DNA of 64,000 nt from an uncultured Saprospiraceae bacterium (GTDB taxonomy: Bacteria; Bacteroidota; Bacteroidia; Chitinophagales; Saprospiraceae): NCBI GenBank assembly GCA_937959275.1, contig CALGLU010000043.1, positions 1 to 64,000 on the forward strand, written 5' to 3'. A program made the translations under genes and the position numbers. The notes below the pieces were generated by a model that saw only the letters and a program-made list of their open reading frames with translations, was not told the DNA's origin and made no database searches. Of this stretch, positions 10,015 to 19,228 are shown piece by piece. Within the stretch, counting starts at the first letter, position 1. The number at the start of each line of letters is the position of its first letter.

Positions 10015-11544
10015 ATGAAGAAGTCCAGCCTTAGTTTTTTAGTTTGTTTAATATTCGGGATTCAAGCTCATCTGGTATCGGCCCAAATTTATGATGATCA
10101 GGAGTATACTTACGAATATGAAGAAGATGTAGATGCTCAATATGAGGACGAATATGACTCCTTCTTTGGTGATGACTATGACAATTCCAGTTACGGATCA
10201 TATGCTGATGATAATTTAGTCTACAATCCTGTAACAGATCGAATGCAACGGAGTTATTACTACTTAGGTAGAACACTCTATGTTTTGGATTTTGAAACGG
10301 GTGGCTACTACCCGATCACAAATCGATTTAGAAGACCACTTGGATATTCGGATCGGTTTTTCAATCCATATTACAGCAATACATATTATAATAACAACTT
10401 TTATAATAATAGTTTCGCTATAAACTTCAATTTCGGTCGGCGCAACTACAATCCTTTTTTAAATCAAAGGAGATTTGGCAGAAGATATCGCTCTAATCGA
10501 AATTGGGGATTCGCTATTTCCATAGGTAATGTGTTTGGTGGCTTTGGATACGCAGGGTATTATGGTGGATGGAATGGTTTTAACTCCAGAAGAGGATGGA
10601 ATCCATATAACTCTTGGGGTTGGAATAGATTTAACTCTAGAAGAGGATGGAATTCGTATAATTCTTGGGGATGGAATGGATTTAATCCCAGAAGAGGATG
10701 GAATCCGTATAACCCATGGGGATGGAATGCAAGAAATAATAGTCGACAACCCAATGTTAATATTGGAAATAATAGGCCAAGAAGAGATGTTGCTTCAAAT
10801 GCACCAAATAATCGCAATCGATCTTTTAATAATCCGAGACAATCCCGTAGAAGTGCGGATATTGTAAATAGCCGAAGAAATAATGTCGTTAGTACAAGGA
10901 CTAGAGGAGAAACTGTTAGATCTACCAGGATTGCTAGCCAACGATTTGATTCTAATCCATCTTATAGTCGCAACAGGATCGAAACAAGGCGTTCGAGCGA
11001 AAGAAATCTACAAGGGAGTCAAGGGGCTAATGGCAGAACAAGAACTTCCGGACAAAGAAGTCAACAATCAGCTCAGCTTAGAAATTCGACTTCTGACCAT
11101 CTAAACGATAGGAATAGCAACAGAAATCGTACAAATTACTCTGGTACAAGAACCCAACAGAGTGATACAAGGGATAGGGATAGGTTTAGCTCGAATCAAA
11201 GTTCTTCAAGAGCTAATACTAGATCTACTAGGAATAATTCCAGCTCCTCTAGGTCTAATTCAGGTTCTTCTAGGAATAATTCTAGCTCTTTTAGGCCTAA
11301 TTCAAGTTCTGCTAGGAGTAATTCTAGCTCTTACAGGTCCAATTCAAGTTCTGCTAGGCATAATGCTAATAATTACAATCGATCTCGTTCGTCAAATACC
11401 AGGAATGATTCTAGACAAAAGCAGTCTTCTTATCAAAGACCTAAACAAAACCAAAAAAGCAATACGAATAATAATCAGAGATCGAGTGCTAAACGTAGCA
11501 CTTCGAAATATAAATCATCTAATTCTAGACAGAGTAGAATATAA
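10015..11544 (+). CDS. Secreted low-complexity protein, paralogue A
   Basis: 509 residues from the ATG at 10015 (an in-frame ATG at 9988 would put nine residues before the signal peptide MKKSSLSFLVCLIFGIQAH...SAQ, so the later start is preferred). After an acidic Tyr/Asp/Glu segment and a YNPVTDRMQRSYYYLGRTLY section come three 17-residue GWN repeats, then more than 250 residues rich in Arg, Asn and Ser (NSSSARSNSSSYRSNSSS type). There is no catalytic motif. It resembles the next gene (11794) in order: signal peptide, acidic Tyr-rich part, Gly/Phe/Asn part, Ser/Arg tail. A structural or adhesive surface role is a guess. Confidence 0.75.
   Translation: MKKSSLSFLVCLIFGIQAHLVSAQIYDDQEYTYEYEEDVDAQYEDEYDSFFGDDYDNSSYGSYADDNLVYNPVTDRMQRSYYYLGRTLYVLDFETGGYYPITNRFRRPLGYSDRFFNPYYSNTYYNNNFYNNSFAINFNFGRRNYNPFLNQRRFGRRYRSNRNWGFAISIGNVFGGFGYAGYYGGWNGFNSRRGWNPYNSWGWNRFNSRRGWNSYNSWGWNGFNPRRGWNPYNPWGWNARNNSRQPNVNIGNNRPRRDVASNAPNNRNRSFNNPRQSRRSADIVNSRRNNVVSTRTRGETVRSTRIASQRFDSNPSYSRNRIETRRSSERNLQGSQGANGRTRTSGQRSQQSAQLRNSTSDHLNDRNSNRNRTNYSGTRTQQSDTRDRDRFSSNQSSSRANTRSTRNNSSSSRSNSGSSRNNSSSFRPNSSSARSNSSSYRSNSSSARHNANNYNRSRSSNTRNDSRQKQSSYQRPKQNQKSNTNNNQRSSAKRSTSKYKSSNSRQSRI
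10567..10719 (+). repeat. Three tandem 51-bp repeats encoding GWNxFNxRRGWNxYNxW
   Basis: Three 17-codon units follow each other with few changes (GWNGFNSRRGWNPYNSW, GWNRFNSRRGWNSYNSW, GWNGFNPRRGWNPYNPW); a fourth, truncated GWNARNN follows. Confidence 0.85.
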
Positions 11545-11757
11545 TTCCGTGTTTCAGCAAATGAAAACTTATAATTTTAGTTATCCAAATGTTAAAAAAC
11601 TAATAATTGGTCTGAAACATGAACCTTAGCACTATAAAATACGTCTTAATAGTGTACTTCAGATAGAAATTAAAAAGAGTAGAAAAGTCGCTCAAATGAT
11701 AAAATTTGAAAACAAGTTTAAGCCTAAAGTTGTATATTGCAACAACGGGTAATAATA

Positions 11758-11769
11758 AGAAAGTCAATG
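11758..11769 (+). promoter_or_regulatory. Leader motif of paralogue B
   Basis: AGAAAGTCAATG, 24 nt before the ATG at 11794, identical in sequence and spacing to the element at 9979-9990. A TATATTGC at about 11732-11739 could serve as a -7-like element but matches the consensus imperfectly. Confidence 0.5.
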
Positions 11770-11793
11770 TATTTACACTTAAAAAATAATATT

Positions 11794-12654
11794 ATGAAAA
11801 CGTCAAAAATTAAAATCAGTATTTTATCCTTACTTGCTGTTTTATTTATCGGCAACATCTCATTTGCTCAGTACGATGATTTGTACTACGAAGCATCAGA
11901 TGAAGTCTACTTTGCTGATATAGCAGAAGAAGAATATGTAGCAGAAGATAAGCAAGATTACGGTTACAGTAGTTTCGAGGAAGATGATGGATACTTCTAC
12001 TCCTCTAGAATTAGAAGATTTAGCAGACCAAGTCGTACGCTAAGTTACTTCTCACCGATTTATACGAATAGCTATAATTACGGGGCTTTTGGAAACTCAG
12101 GCTTTAATAGTTTCAATAACTTTTACAGTCCAACAAGAGCTATCATTGCTAACAATGCCTATGGATACAGTTCTTTATCAAATCCATACAGCCCATTCAA
12201 TACGAATTCTTTTGGAGGATTCAATTCAGTCAATCGATTTGGAGGAGGTGGATTCTCAAGTGCATACTTATGTCCTCCAGTTGGTGGATTTGCTAACACT
12301 AGAGCAGCAGTGCCTTCGACTAATAATGCAAGAAGTGGTTCGACTGTCAGTTCTTCAAGAAGATCAGGTACAGTATCTAGTTCTACTCCAACTAGAACAA
12401 GTACGACAAGAACTGCACGTACGTCAAGAGATTACAGAGGTACTACGACTAGAACGAATACTGTTAGAACGAACAGAACGTCAACTAACAGATCTAACAG
12501 TAGTAGCTTTAGAAATACAACTAGATCGAATAATAACAGATCATACAGTGCTCCAAGAACTTCAACAAGAAGTTCAAGTGTAAGAAGTAGCTCTCCAAGT
12601 AGAACTTCATCTTCATCAGCACGATCTTCAAGTTCAAGAAGCTCTAGAGGATAA
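11794..12654 (+). CDS. Secreted low-complexity protein, paralogue B
   Basis: 286 residues from the ATG at 11794 (an in-frame start at 11737 would place 19 charged residues before the signal peptide). Signal peptide MKTSKIKISILSLLAVLF...SFAQ, then an acidic Tyr/Asp/Glu segment, a Tyr/Phe/Asn/Gly-rich middle, and a Ser/Thr/Arg tail (RTSRTS-like, SSSARSSSSRSSRG). The domain order matches the upstream gene, so the two probably arose by duplication. Both lack recognisable catalytic motifs. A strong terminator follows. Confidence 0.75.
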   Translation: MKTSKIKISILSLLAVLFIGNISFAQYDDLYYEASDEVYFADIAEEEYVAEDKQDYGYSSFEEDDGYFYSSRIRRFSRPSRTLSYFSPIYTNSYNYGAFGNSGFNSFNNFYSPTRAIIANNAYGYSSLSNPYSPFNTNSFGGFNSVNRFGGGGFSSAYLCPPVGGFANTRAAVPSTNNARSGSTVSSSRRSGTVSSSTPTRTSTTRTARTSRDYRGTTTRTNTVRTNRTSTNRSNSSSFRNTTRSNNNRSYSAPRTSTRSSSVRSSSPSRTSSSSARSSSSRSSRG

Positions 12655-12680
12655 AACGTTTTCAATAAGTAAATTACATG

Positions 12681-12718
12681 AAAGGTGGTTGGATTAAATT
12701 TCATCCACCTTTTTTTTA
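12681..12718 (+). terminator. Rho-independent terminator after paralogue B
   Basis: AAAGGTGG (12681-12688) pairs with CCACCTTT (12705-12712) and a T run continues to 12718, 27 bp after the stop codon. Confidence 0.85.
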
Positions 12719-12815
12719 TGGCTTCTAAGTAATCCGTTTTGACTTTTGTACATTGTTAGAGCATCAATAAAACTCATACCCAGATAAGCACTATCTACTT
12801 TAATCCAATTGAATC

Positions 12816-14378
12816 ATGATTAAAATACAGATTATGAATAGTAAGAACATTTTCATTTATTTTATATTTCTATTACTAACAGCTCCATCGTTTTCACAAA
12901 CGGTTGGGGAGGCCGTTAGGTATTCTTCTTATGACTATTCTGGGACTGCGAGGAGTGTTGCTGTGGGTGGTGCATTTAGTGCCTTGGGGGCTGATATGTC
13001 TGCGATATCTGTTAATCCTGCTGGACTAGGCGAATATCGATTTGGAGAATTTGTCTTCAGTATGGGATTCATTATCGATAATCAAAATGCCATTTTAGGT
13101 GGTCAGGAAAACAGCACAAACACAAGCACGGCTAACCTAGGTGTCTTGGGTTATGTGTCTACAAATCGTCATCGAGCTGGCTCGCCATTATCATTTTCAA
13201 GTTTTGGCATATCATTAAATCGATTCTTAAGTTTTGATAATTCCTTTGAATTCAGTGCGATTACGCCTGGTTCAATTACAGAACGATTTGCAGAGAGAGC
13301 GAATGGATTGGGCTTGAATGATCTTGATGATTTTGAGGCAGGGCCTGCATTTGACGCCGGAGCCATTTTTGACTTTGATGGAGATAATTTGTATGAAACT
13401 GATTTTGGGGATTTTTCTTCACCAGTTTTCAAAAGACAGACAGTCACCCAAACTGGATCGGGAATGGAGGCGAGTCTAGGATATGGAGCAAGCTTTAATA
13501 ATAAATTTTCTCTTGGTGCAAATATTGGAATCCCATTCTTCACATTCGAGGAAACAAAAAATTATGTAGAATTTGATGATTCGAATACAATTGATTTCTT
13601 TGAAGATCTCATTTATGAAGAGACATTAGAAACCTCTGGTTTTGGTATAAACGCTAAGCTAGGCGTCATTTATAAACCAACGAATAGGTTGAGAGTATCT
13701 GTAGCTGGGCACTCTCCTAGTCTGATGATTTTGAATGATATTTTCTTTACGGATTTCACGTATACCTTTTCGGACAATGCGGCACCTGAAACAATTACAA
13801 TTAATAGCCCCAATGGTGAATTTGAATATCAATTTCGAACACCTTGGAGAGCAATTGTTGGAGCTGCCTACATGTTTAAGTTAGGAGGTGATTTAATTCA
13901 GCGTAGAAATGAAGAAGACATCGATTTTGCTGATCGAAGAAAGAATCAAATGAGAGGTTTTATATCTGGAGAAGTGGAGTACGTATCCTTTACAAACGCT
14001 TCGTTTAATCTAACAGCCAATAGCTCTAATCCTTTAGATGAACAACTTGAAAATGCGCTGAATGGAGAAATAGGAGCAGCTTTACAAGCTGTTCCCATTA
14101 TCAAACTAGGAGCAGAATTGGCAAAAGGTAATTTAAGATACAGAGCAGGCGTTCGATACGAGCCTTCTATTTATAAGTCGAATTCAGACACTAACATCAA
14201 ATATAGTGGAGGCCTTGGCATTCGTATCAATCGAGTTTTTGTAGATCTTGCAGGCAGTTTTAACTCTGGAAACAGTACTTATTCTCCCTATTTGTTAACG
14301 AATACTCTATCTAATCAGAACGTAACCATTCAACAGAGGAAATATAATATTGATTTGACATTTGGTTTGAAGGTATAA
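12816..14378 (+). CDS. Outer-membrane barrel of the OMPP1/FadL-like family
   Basis: 520 residues; the ATG at 12834 (MNSKNIFIYFIFLLLTAPSFS) is an equally good start and gives a cleaner signal peptide. After cleavage the protein starts QTVGEAVRYSSYDYSGTARS, with AVGGAFSALGADMSAISVNPAGLG, the conserved N-terminal hatch of FadL/TodX-type transporters in Bacteroidota, followed by alternating beta strands up to a terminal DLTFGLKV. Such barrels move hydrophobic substrates across the outer membrane; the substrate here is unknown. It is transcribed alone, downstream of a terminator. Confidence 0.8.
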   Translation: MIKIQIMNSKNIFIYFIFLLLTAPSFSQTVGEAVRYSSYDYSGTARSVAVGGAFSALGADMSAISVNPAGLGEYRFGEFVFSMGFIIDNQNAILGGQENSTNTSTANLGVLGYVSTNRHRAGSPLSFSSFGISLNRFLSFDNSFEFSAITPGSITERFAERANGLGLNDLDDFEAGPAFDAGAIFDFDGDNLYETDFGDFSSPVFKRQTVTQTGSGMEASLGYGASFNNKFSLGANIGIPFFTFEETKNYVEFDDSNTIDFFEDLIYEETLETSGFGINAKLGVIYKPTNRLRVSVAGHSPSLMILNDIFFTDFTYTFSDNAAPETITINSPNGEFEYQFRTPWRAIVGAAYMFKLGGDLIQRRNEEDIDFADRRKNQMRGFISGEVEYVSFTNASFNLTANSSNPLDEQLENALNGEIGAALQAVPIIKLGAELAKGNLRYRAGVRYEPSIYKSNSDTNIKYSGGLGIRINRVFVDLAGSFNSGNSTYSPYLLTNTLSNQNVTIQQRKYNIDLTFGLKV

Positions 14379-14725
14379 GGCTTAGGAACTTTCAACATGA
14401 CGTTTTGTGCTTGAAATCACTACGAACTTTGTTCGTTGCGGGTGATTAACCCCGTTCGGTAATTACTTAAATACAGCTCTTACTTCAATGTCTTATTCAA
14501 TATCGAAAAATAGGATACTATTTCAATCGAAAAGAACAGTTGTGATTAATAGATGTCGTCCTTTTAGGTACCGTTATGACACTAGATTTGCTTGGTGGTG
14601 TTCCTTTGTTATTTGATATAAGTCCGTTGATGATTTTCGCAAAGTCCAATTTGTATACAGTCGTCTTTTGATATGCTTATCATGTTAAAGACAAAATCTT
14701 TACCTTAGTACCACATACATACGCA
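14379..14725 (+). other. Intergenic stretch with a nested inverted repeat
   Basis: No gene is seen. AATCAC (14415-14420) pairs with GTGATT (14442-14447), and inside it ACGAAC pairs with GTTCGT (14422-14427 with 14431-14436). There is no T run, so it looks like an intergenic palindromic repeat and not a terminator. The remainder is AT-rich with no clear promoter. Confidence 0.45.
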
Positions 14726-15331
14726 ATGAACGGCCCCAATCCACCAATCAAACACGATATTCCATTAGATGAAAAAGCTATTGAATCTCAAAAATTGAAA
14801 CATCTTAAAAATTGGCAATCTAGTCGAAGTGCTGTCTCTGCCATGCAAAACACAAAGGCATATCACATGCATCTAACTGTGTTGTCAGATCAAAAAGCGA
14901 ACATTGTTATTGCAGCTTCATCAATTATTATTTCCGTAAGCCTCTCTCAAATTGGACGATTTGACGGCACCTTAGCTTATGCTCTCATGACCTTGACAGT
15001 ATTTACAACTGTCGCCTTATTATTCGCTATCCTGTCCGTCGCTCCAGCCTTCAGCAAGAGCCAAAAAAAAATGAATGTTGATACAAAAGGCTTCAACCCA
15101 TTCTTCTTCGGTCATTTTACGGATGTAGAATTAGATGATTATAGGGCTCATATGCTTGATGTCTTAAAGGATCAAGATAAACTGTACGACTCAATGCTCC
15201 TTGATCTATATCAGATGGGTGATGTTTTGAAAAACAAAAAATTCAAATATCTTAGTTTGAGCTATAAGATATTCTTTGCGGGGATATCTATTGGTTTGAT
15301 GATGTTTATTGTTGCTATGTTTATGAAGTAG
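14726..15331 (+). CDS. Stand-alone Pycsar-effector-like membrane protein (DUF5706/PycTM type)
   Basis: 201 residues. The segment YHMHLTVLSDQKANIVIAAS followed by SIIISVSLSQI matches the conserved start of the Pycsar effector domain (DUF5706), in which an (A/S)DxKANI motif precedes the first membrane helix. Three membrane segments are visible at about 57-75, 84-107 and 180-200, with a soluble, acidic loop between the second and third. In phage defence, such proteins open the inner membrane when a cyclase makes cCMP or cUMP. No pyrimidine cyclase or other defence gene lies nearby, so this is an orphan. It could respond to a distant cyclase or have a housekeeping role; I cannot decide from sequence. 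Confidence 0.7.
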   Translation: MNGPNPPIKHDIPLDEKAIESQKLKHLKNWQSSRSAVSAMQNTKAYHMHLTVLSDQKANIVIAASSIIISVSLSQIGRFDGTLAYALMTLTVFTTVALLFAILSVAPAFSKSQKKMNVDTKGFNPFFFGHFTDVELDDYRAHMLDVLKDQDKLYDSMLLDLYQMGDVLKNKKFKYLSLSYKIFFAGISIGLMMFIVAMFMK

Positions 15332-15824
15332 AGCAAGGAATATGTCATGTGCTATTTTATTAGGCCCATTCGGAATTTACCTTTTTTAGATCTGAATCAA
15401 GTATCTATGACAACTTTACAACCCATTGATTATAAGTTTTTTATACCACAATACCAGTTGTACCGTTGTCCTGAACCAGACCAGGAGGCGGACAGGCTCG
15501 ATTGAGTATCCCATCATGTCACGCAGCATACGATTGTTGTGCCAGATTACTGACCTATCTGGCTCTTCACATATCAGATTCTGAATCGAGTTCAGAATGA
15601 CGCGCCCTTTTTTGAACCTACCTGACCGGTAGGCAGGTATGATTTAGGATCTCATACTAGAAACTCTTTCTTGAAAATGATGACCTCGTTAAACTGTGGT
15701 GCATGACTATTTGTCATCAGTATAATTTTATAGCCCGGATGGATTATAGGGGCTCAAGATGACGGTTCATGATTTTGAAGACGTTAAAACAGATGAGTAA
15801 GAGGAAAATTGGTATTTATCTTTC
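15332..15824 (+). other. Intergenic region with several short palindromes
   Basis: No coding sequence is seen. Inverted repeats are GCCAGAT/ATCTGGC (15541-15547 with 15557-15563), ATTCTGAA/TTCAGAAT (15578-15585 with 15591-15598) and TACCTG/CAGGTA with CCTACC/GGTAGG (15617-15639). They look like REP-type intergenic repeats, possibly remnants, between two genes that converge here. Confidence 0.5.
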
Positions 15825-17135
15825 CTACCCACCAAAGTCATCAAAGGCAATATTCTCTTCTGGAACACCTAGATCATCTAAAGTCTTAATGACTGAAGCA
15901 TTCATCGCCGGAGGTCCACAGAAGTAGTATTCAATTTCTTCTGGTTCAGGATGATTCTTAAGATATTGTTCGTAACACACATTCATGATATAACCTTTGA
16001 AGCCATCGCCAGACGCATCAATGTCTTCTTTGATTTGCCAGTTATCTTCTTCAAGTGGATTATCAAGAGCGATGTGAAATTTAAAATTCGGAAACTCCTC
16101 TTCAATTTTTCTAAATTCCTCTACGTAAAATAACTCACGCTTCGTCCGACCTCCATACCAATATGATACCTTTCTGTCAGTTGTTTTTAATGTGTGAAAT
16201 AGATGGAATAAGTGAGATCTTAATGGTGCCATTCCTGCCCCACCTCCAATATAAACCATCTCTTTTTTAGTTTCCTTTATGAAGAATTCTCCATAAGGTC
16301 CTGAGATCATACATTTATCGCCTGGCTTTAAGCCAAACACATATGAAGAACAAACACCTGGATTTACATCCATCCAGCCACTCTTCGCTCTATCAAATGG
16401 CGGTGTTGCGATTCTGATATTTAACTTGACAATATTCCCTTCTGCAGGGTGATTCGCCATGGAGTAAGCTCTAAATTGTTCTTCTTCATTCACCATTTTC
16501 AGGTCCCACAATTTAAAGTTATCCCACTCTGATTGGAATTTCTTTGGATCATCATGATGTTCTGGATGGGCTTCGATATCCATTGTTTTGAATTCAACCA
16601 CTGTCTCCGGTACATCAATCTGTATATAACCTCCTGATTCAAAATCAAGCGCCTCCCCTGGTGGTAAGGCAACAACAAATTCTTTTATAAATGATGCTAC
16701 ATTATAGTTCGACACAACTTCACACTCCCATTTCTTGATACCAAATATTTCTTCTGGAATAGAGATCTCCATATCCTCTCGCACCTTCACTTGGCAAGCT
16801 AATCTTTTCCCTTCCGCTGCTTCCTTTCTCGTCAAGTGATTCATCTCCGTAGGTAGCACCTCTCCACCTCCAGCATGCACATGGCATTCGCACATCGCAC
16901 AAGTCCCACCGCCACCGCAGGCAGATGGTAAAAACACACTACTCTCCGATAAGGCGGATAGCAAGTTACTCCCTGGCTCCACTTGCAATGGATTCCCGGT
17001 ATCACCATTCACAATTATGCTAACATTGCCTTGAGGTACTAATTGCTTCCTCGCATAGATCAGCATCATCATTAAAGACAGTATCACAAATGTGAATACA
17101 AATAAGGCGGCGAGTATTGGAATTAAAATTGACAT
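15825..17135 (-). CDS. nqrF: Na+-translocating NADH:quinone reductase subunit F
   Basis: 436 residues. NqrF oxidises NADH and passes electrons to the other subunits. One N-terminal membrane helix (residues 4-28) is followed by a 2Fe-2S ferredoxin domain with [14 protein letters not shown] and a fourth Cys in RLACQVKV. The FAD-binding RAYSMANHP motif and the NADH-binding region ([15 protein letters not shown] and YFCGPPAMN) follow. It is the last gene of the operon, 22 bp after nqrE. Confidence 0.97.
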   Translation of the reverse strand: MSILIPILAALFVFTFVILSLMMMLIYARKQLVPQGNVSIIVNGDTGNPLQVEPGSNLLSALSESSVFLPSACGGGGTCAMCECHVHAGGGEVLPTEMNHLTRKEAAEGKRLACQVKVREDMEISIPEEIFGIKKWECEVVSNYNVASFIKEFVVALPPGEALDFESGGYIQIDVPETVVEFKTMDIEAHPEHHDDPKKFQSEWDNFKLWDLKMVNEEEQFRAYSMANHPAEGNIVKLNIRIATPPFDRAKSGWMDVNPGVCSSYVFGLKPGDKCMISGPYGEFFIKETKKEMVYIGGGAGMAPLRSHLFHLFHTLKTTDRKVSYWYGGRTKRELFYVEEFRKIEEEFPNFKFHIALDNPLEEDNWQIKEDIDASGDGFKGYIMNVCYEQYLKNHPEPEEIEYYFCGPPAMNASVIKTLDDLGVPEENIAFDDFGG

Positions 17136-17157
17136 ATAATAAGTCTAATTGATCAAA

Positions 17158-17757
17158 TTAAAATGCAGCAGGATCTATGCCCATCAGCCCCATAAAGGCC
17201 ATACCCATAAGTCCTGTTAATAAAAAGGCCATTCCCAACCCACGTAGAGCAAGCGGCACATCACTATATCGTATTTTCTCTCGAATTGCAGCAATAGCAA
17301 TAATCGCTAAAAACCATCCAAAGCCACCTCCTAATCCAAAGGCAACAGACTCACTAAATGAATATTCGCCCGCCACCATAAATAAGGAACCTCCTAGAAT
17401 GGCACAGTTCACTGTAATAAGCGGCAGGAATATTCCCAATGAATTATATAAGGCAGGAGAGAATTTCTCAATAACCATTTCAACCAATTGCACCATAGAT
17501 GCAATCACAGCAATAAACAAAATCAATCGTAAAAAGGTCAAGTCCATACCAAAGATTCCGTTTTCTCCTAGTAGATACACATTGATAAACCAGTTGATCG
17601 GCATTGTTATACCCAATACGAAAATCACTGCTAATCCCAATCCAAAGGCTGTCTTCACTGTTTTAGAGACCGCTAGATAAGAACACATGCCTAAGAAATA
17701 AGCCAGCGCTAAATTCTCTATAAAAGCAGCTTTGATGAATACATTTACTAATTCCAT
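17158..17757 (-). CDS. nqrE: Na+-NQR subunit E
   Basis: 199 residues, the normal family length, with about six membrane helices ([20 protein letters not shown] at the start, [19 protein letters not shown] near the end). NqrE and NqrD form a pseudo-symmetric pair in the membrane core; the conserved Cys of the half-site motif is present in [10 protein letters not shown]. It lies 19 bp downstream of nqrD in the six-gene operon. Confidence 0.96.
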   Translation of the reverse strand: MELVNVFIKAAFIENLALAYFLGMCSYLAVSKTVKTAFGLGLAVIFVLGITMPINWFINVYLLGENGIFGMDLTFLRLILFIAVIASMVQLVEMVIEKFSPALYNSLGIFLPLITVNCAILGGSLFMVAGEYSFSESVAFGLGGGFGWFLAIIAIAAIREKIRYSDVPLALRGLGMAFLLTGLMGMAFMGLMGIDPAAF

Positions 17758-17776
17758 TAGTCTATTTTAAGATTGA

Positions 17777-18478
17777 TTAGGATACGTCTACTAATTGAGG
17801 TCTCCAAGCCCTATGAACCCAGATGACGATGCCAATAACAAACATGGCAGCTGGAAATAAGACAAACAGGTTATTATTCACATACCAACCAAATAACCAA
17901 CTCTCGGTTGTATTTATTAAGTATTCTGGTGTCGCTCCAATTAACTTCCAATCAAAGATTGTCCCTTTGCCCAACAACTCTCTAAAGAAAGCAACGATCA
18001 AAAGTATGAGACCATATCCTACTCCATTACCAAGTCCATCTAACAACGACTCATAGGGTTTATTGCTACTCGCAAACGCTTCTAATCGTCCCATAATAAT
18101 ACAGTTAGTGATAATCAATCCAATGAAAACTGATAAAGCCTTATAGCTTTCAAAGGCTACAGCCTTTAAGACAAGTTCGACCATTGTCACTAAGGTGGCT
18201 ATGATGACTAACTGGACAATCATTCTGACTTGTTTCGGAATGATATTTCTCAATACAGAGGTAATCACATTTGAACCGACACAGACTAGAACCACCGCTA
18301 CGGCCATAACTGCTGCATTCTTCATACCCGTCGTCACTGCCAGTGCTGAACAAATACCCAAAACCTGGACAGTAATTGGATTATTGTCACTTAAAGGATC
18401 TGTTAATAATTTCTTTTCTTTCTTCCCAAATTTAATGGGAGAAGATGCTTCTTTCTTTGCTACTAATGCTTCAGCCAT
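17777..18478 (-). CDS. nqrD: Na+-NQR subunit D
   Basis: 233 residues, slightly longer than the usual 210 because of an N-terminal MAEALVAKKEASSPIKFGKK stretch. The conserved membrane core includes DNNPITVQVLGICSALAV (half-site Cys), FIGLIITNCIIMGRLEAFA and a GLGNGVGYGLILLIVAFFRE segment. It pairs with NqrE in the membrane, starts 3 bp after the nqrC stop, and is probably translationally coupled to it. Confidence 0.97.
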   Translation of the reverse strand: MAEALVAKKEASSPIKFGKKEKKLLTDPLSDNNPITVQVLGICSALAVTTGMKNAAVMAVAVVLVCVGSNVITSVLRNIIPKQVRMIVQLVIIATLVTMVELVLKAVAFESYKALSVFIGLIITNCIIMGRLEAFASSNKPYESLLDGLGNGVGYGLILLIVAFFRELLGKGTIFDWKLIGATPEYLINTTESWLFGWYVNNNLFVLFPAAMFVIGIVIWVHRAWRPQLVDVS

Positions 18479-18481
18479 GAT

Positions 18482-19228
18482 CTACCCTTTAACTGTTTTT
18501 AAATATGGTTCGTAATATTTAAGTCCTCTGGACAACATCTCAGATACTCCATCTGCTGTGATCGTTGCTCCGGAAATGCCATCTACCTCATAGACATCAT
18601 CTCGAGCGCCTCCTTTTCTCACAAATACAGATCTAAAAGAGCCGTCTTTATCATATACCTTCTTACCTATGAACTGCTTAGCCCATGCTGTATTATCTTT
18701 TATTTCTGCACCGAGTCCAGGCGTCTCTGCTTTGTGGTCAAAAGCCACTCCTGCGATCGTATTGAGGTCTTGCTCAAAGGCAATATTGCCCCAAATCGCA
18801 TCCCACAATCCTTTGCCCCTGGTGGATAAGATGTAGTATTTTTTACCATCAGCTTTCGTAAAAACGAATACTGGCAGTATTTGATCTTCAATTGGTTTTT
18901 TATACTCTCTGGCCATGTCTACATGCTCTGCTAAGCCACCCAAATGACCCTTCGCTTCGACACCATCTTTATCAAGGATGTCACCATCCATATCTACGAC
19001 AAGCTGTTCGATCTGCGAAGCAAAAATCTCTTGAATACCATCACCATCTAAATCTTTGAAGTCTCCATCGATATGATCTGCTACTGCTGAAAGCACTGCT
19101 TTCTTCGCATAAATAGCTTCATTTTTATCATGGATTGGTTTCAAGACATTAAACAAGCCAGCAAGTAATAGTGCGACAATGACGCACATGACAAAACCAA
19201 ATATGATTACTGATCTAGTACTATGCAC
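18482..19228 (-). CDS. nqrC: Na+-NQR subunit C
   Basis: 248 residues. It has one N-terminal membrane helix (residues 7-28) and a periplasmic FMN-binding domain ending in GISGATITADGV, where the Thr of SGAT carries covalently bound FMN in this family. The start overlaps the end of nqrB by 8 bp. A DGDGIQEIFASQ segment near residue 60 gives an acidic insert that I cannot assign. Confidence 0.97.
   Translation of the reverse strand: MHSTRSVIIFGFVMCVIVALLLAGLFNVLKPIHDKNEAIYAKKAVLSAVADHIDGDFKDLDGDGIQEIFASQIEQLVVDMDGDILDKDGVEAKGHLGGLAEHVDMAREYKKPIEDQILPVFVFTKADGKKYYILSTRGKGLWDAIWGNIAFEQDLNTIAGVAFDHKAETPGLGAEIKDNTAWAKQFIGKKVYDKDGSFRSVFVRKGGARDDVYEVDGISGATITADGVSEMLSRGLKYYEPYLKTVKG

Noticed and set aside
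14415-14447. Rho-independent terminator after the FadL-like gene
   Set aside because: The stem has no T run after it.
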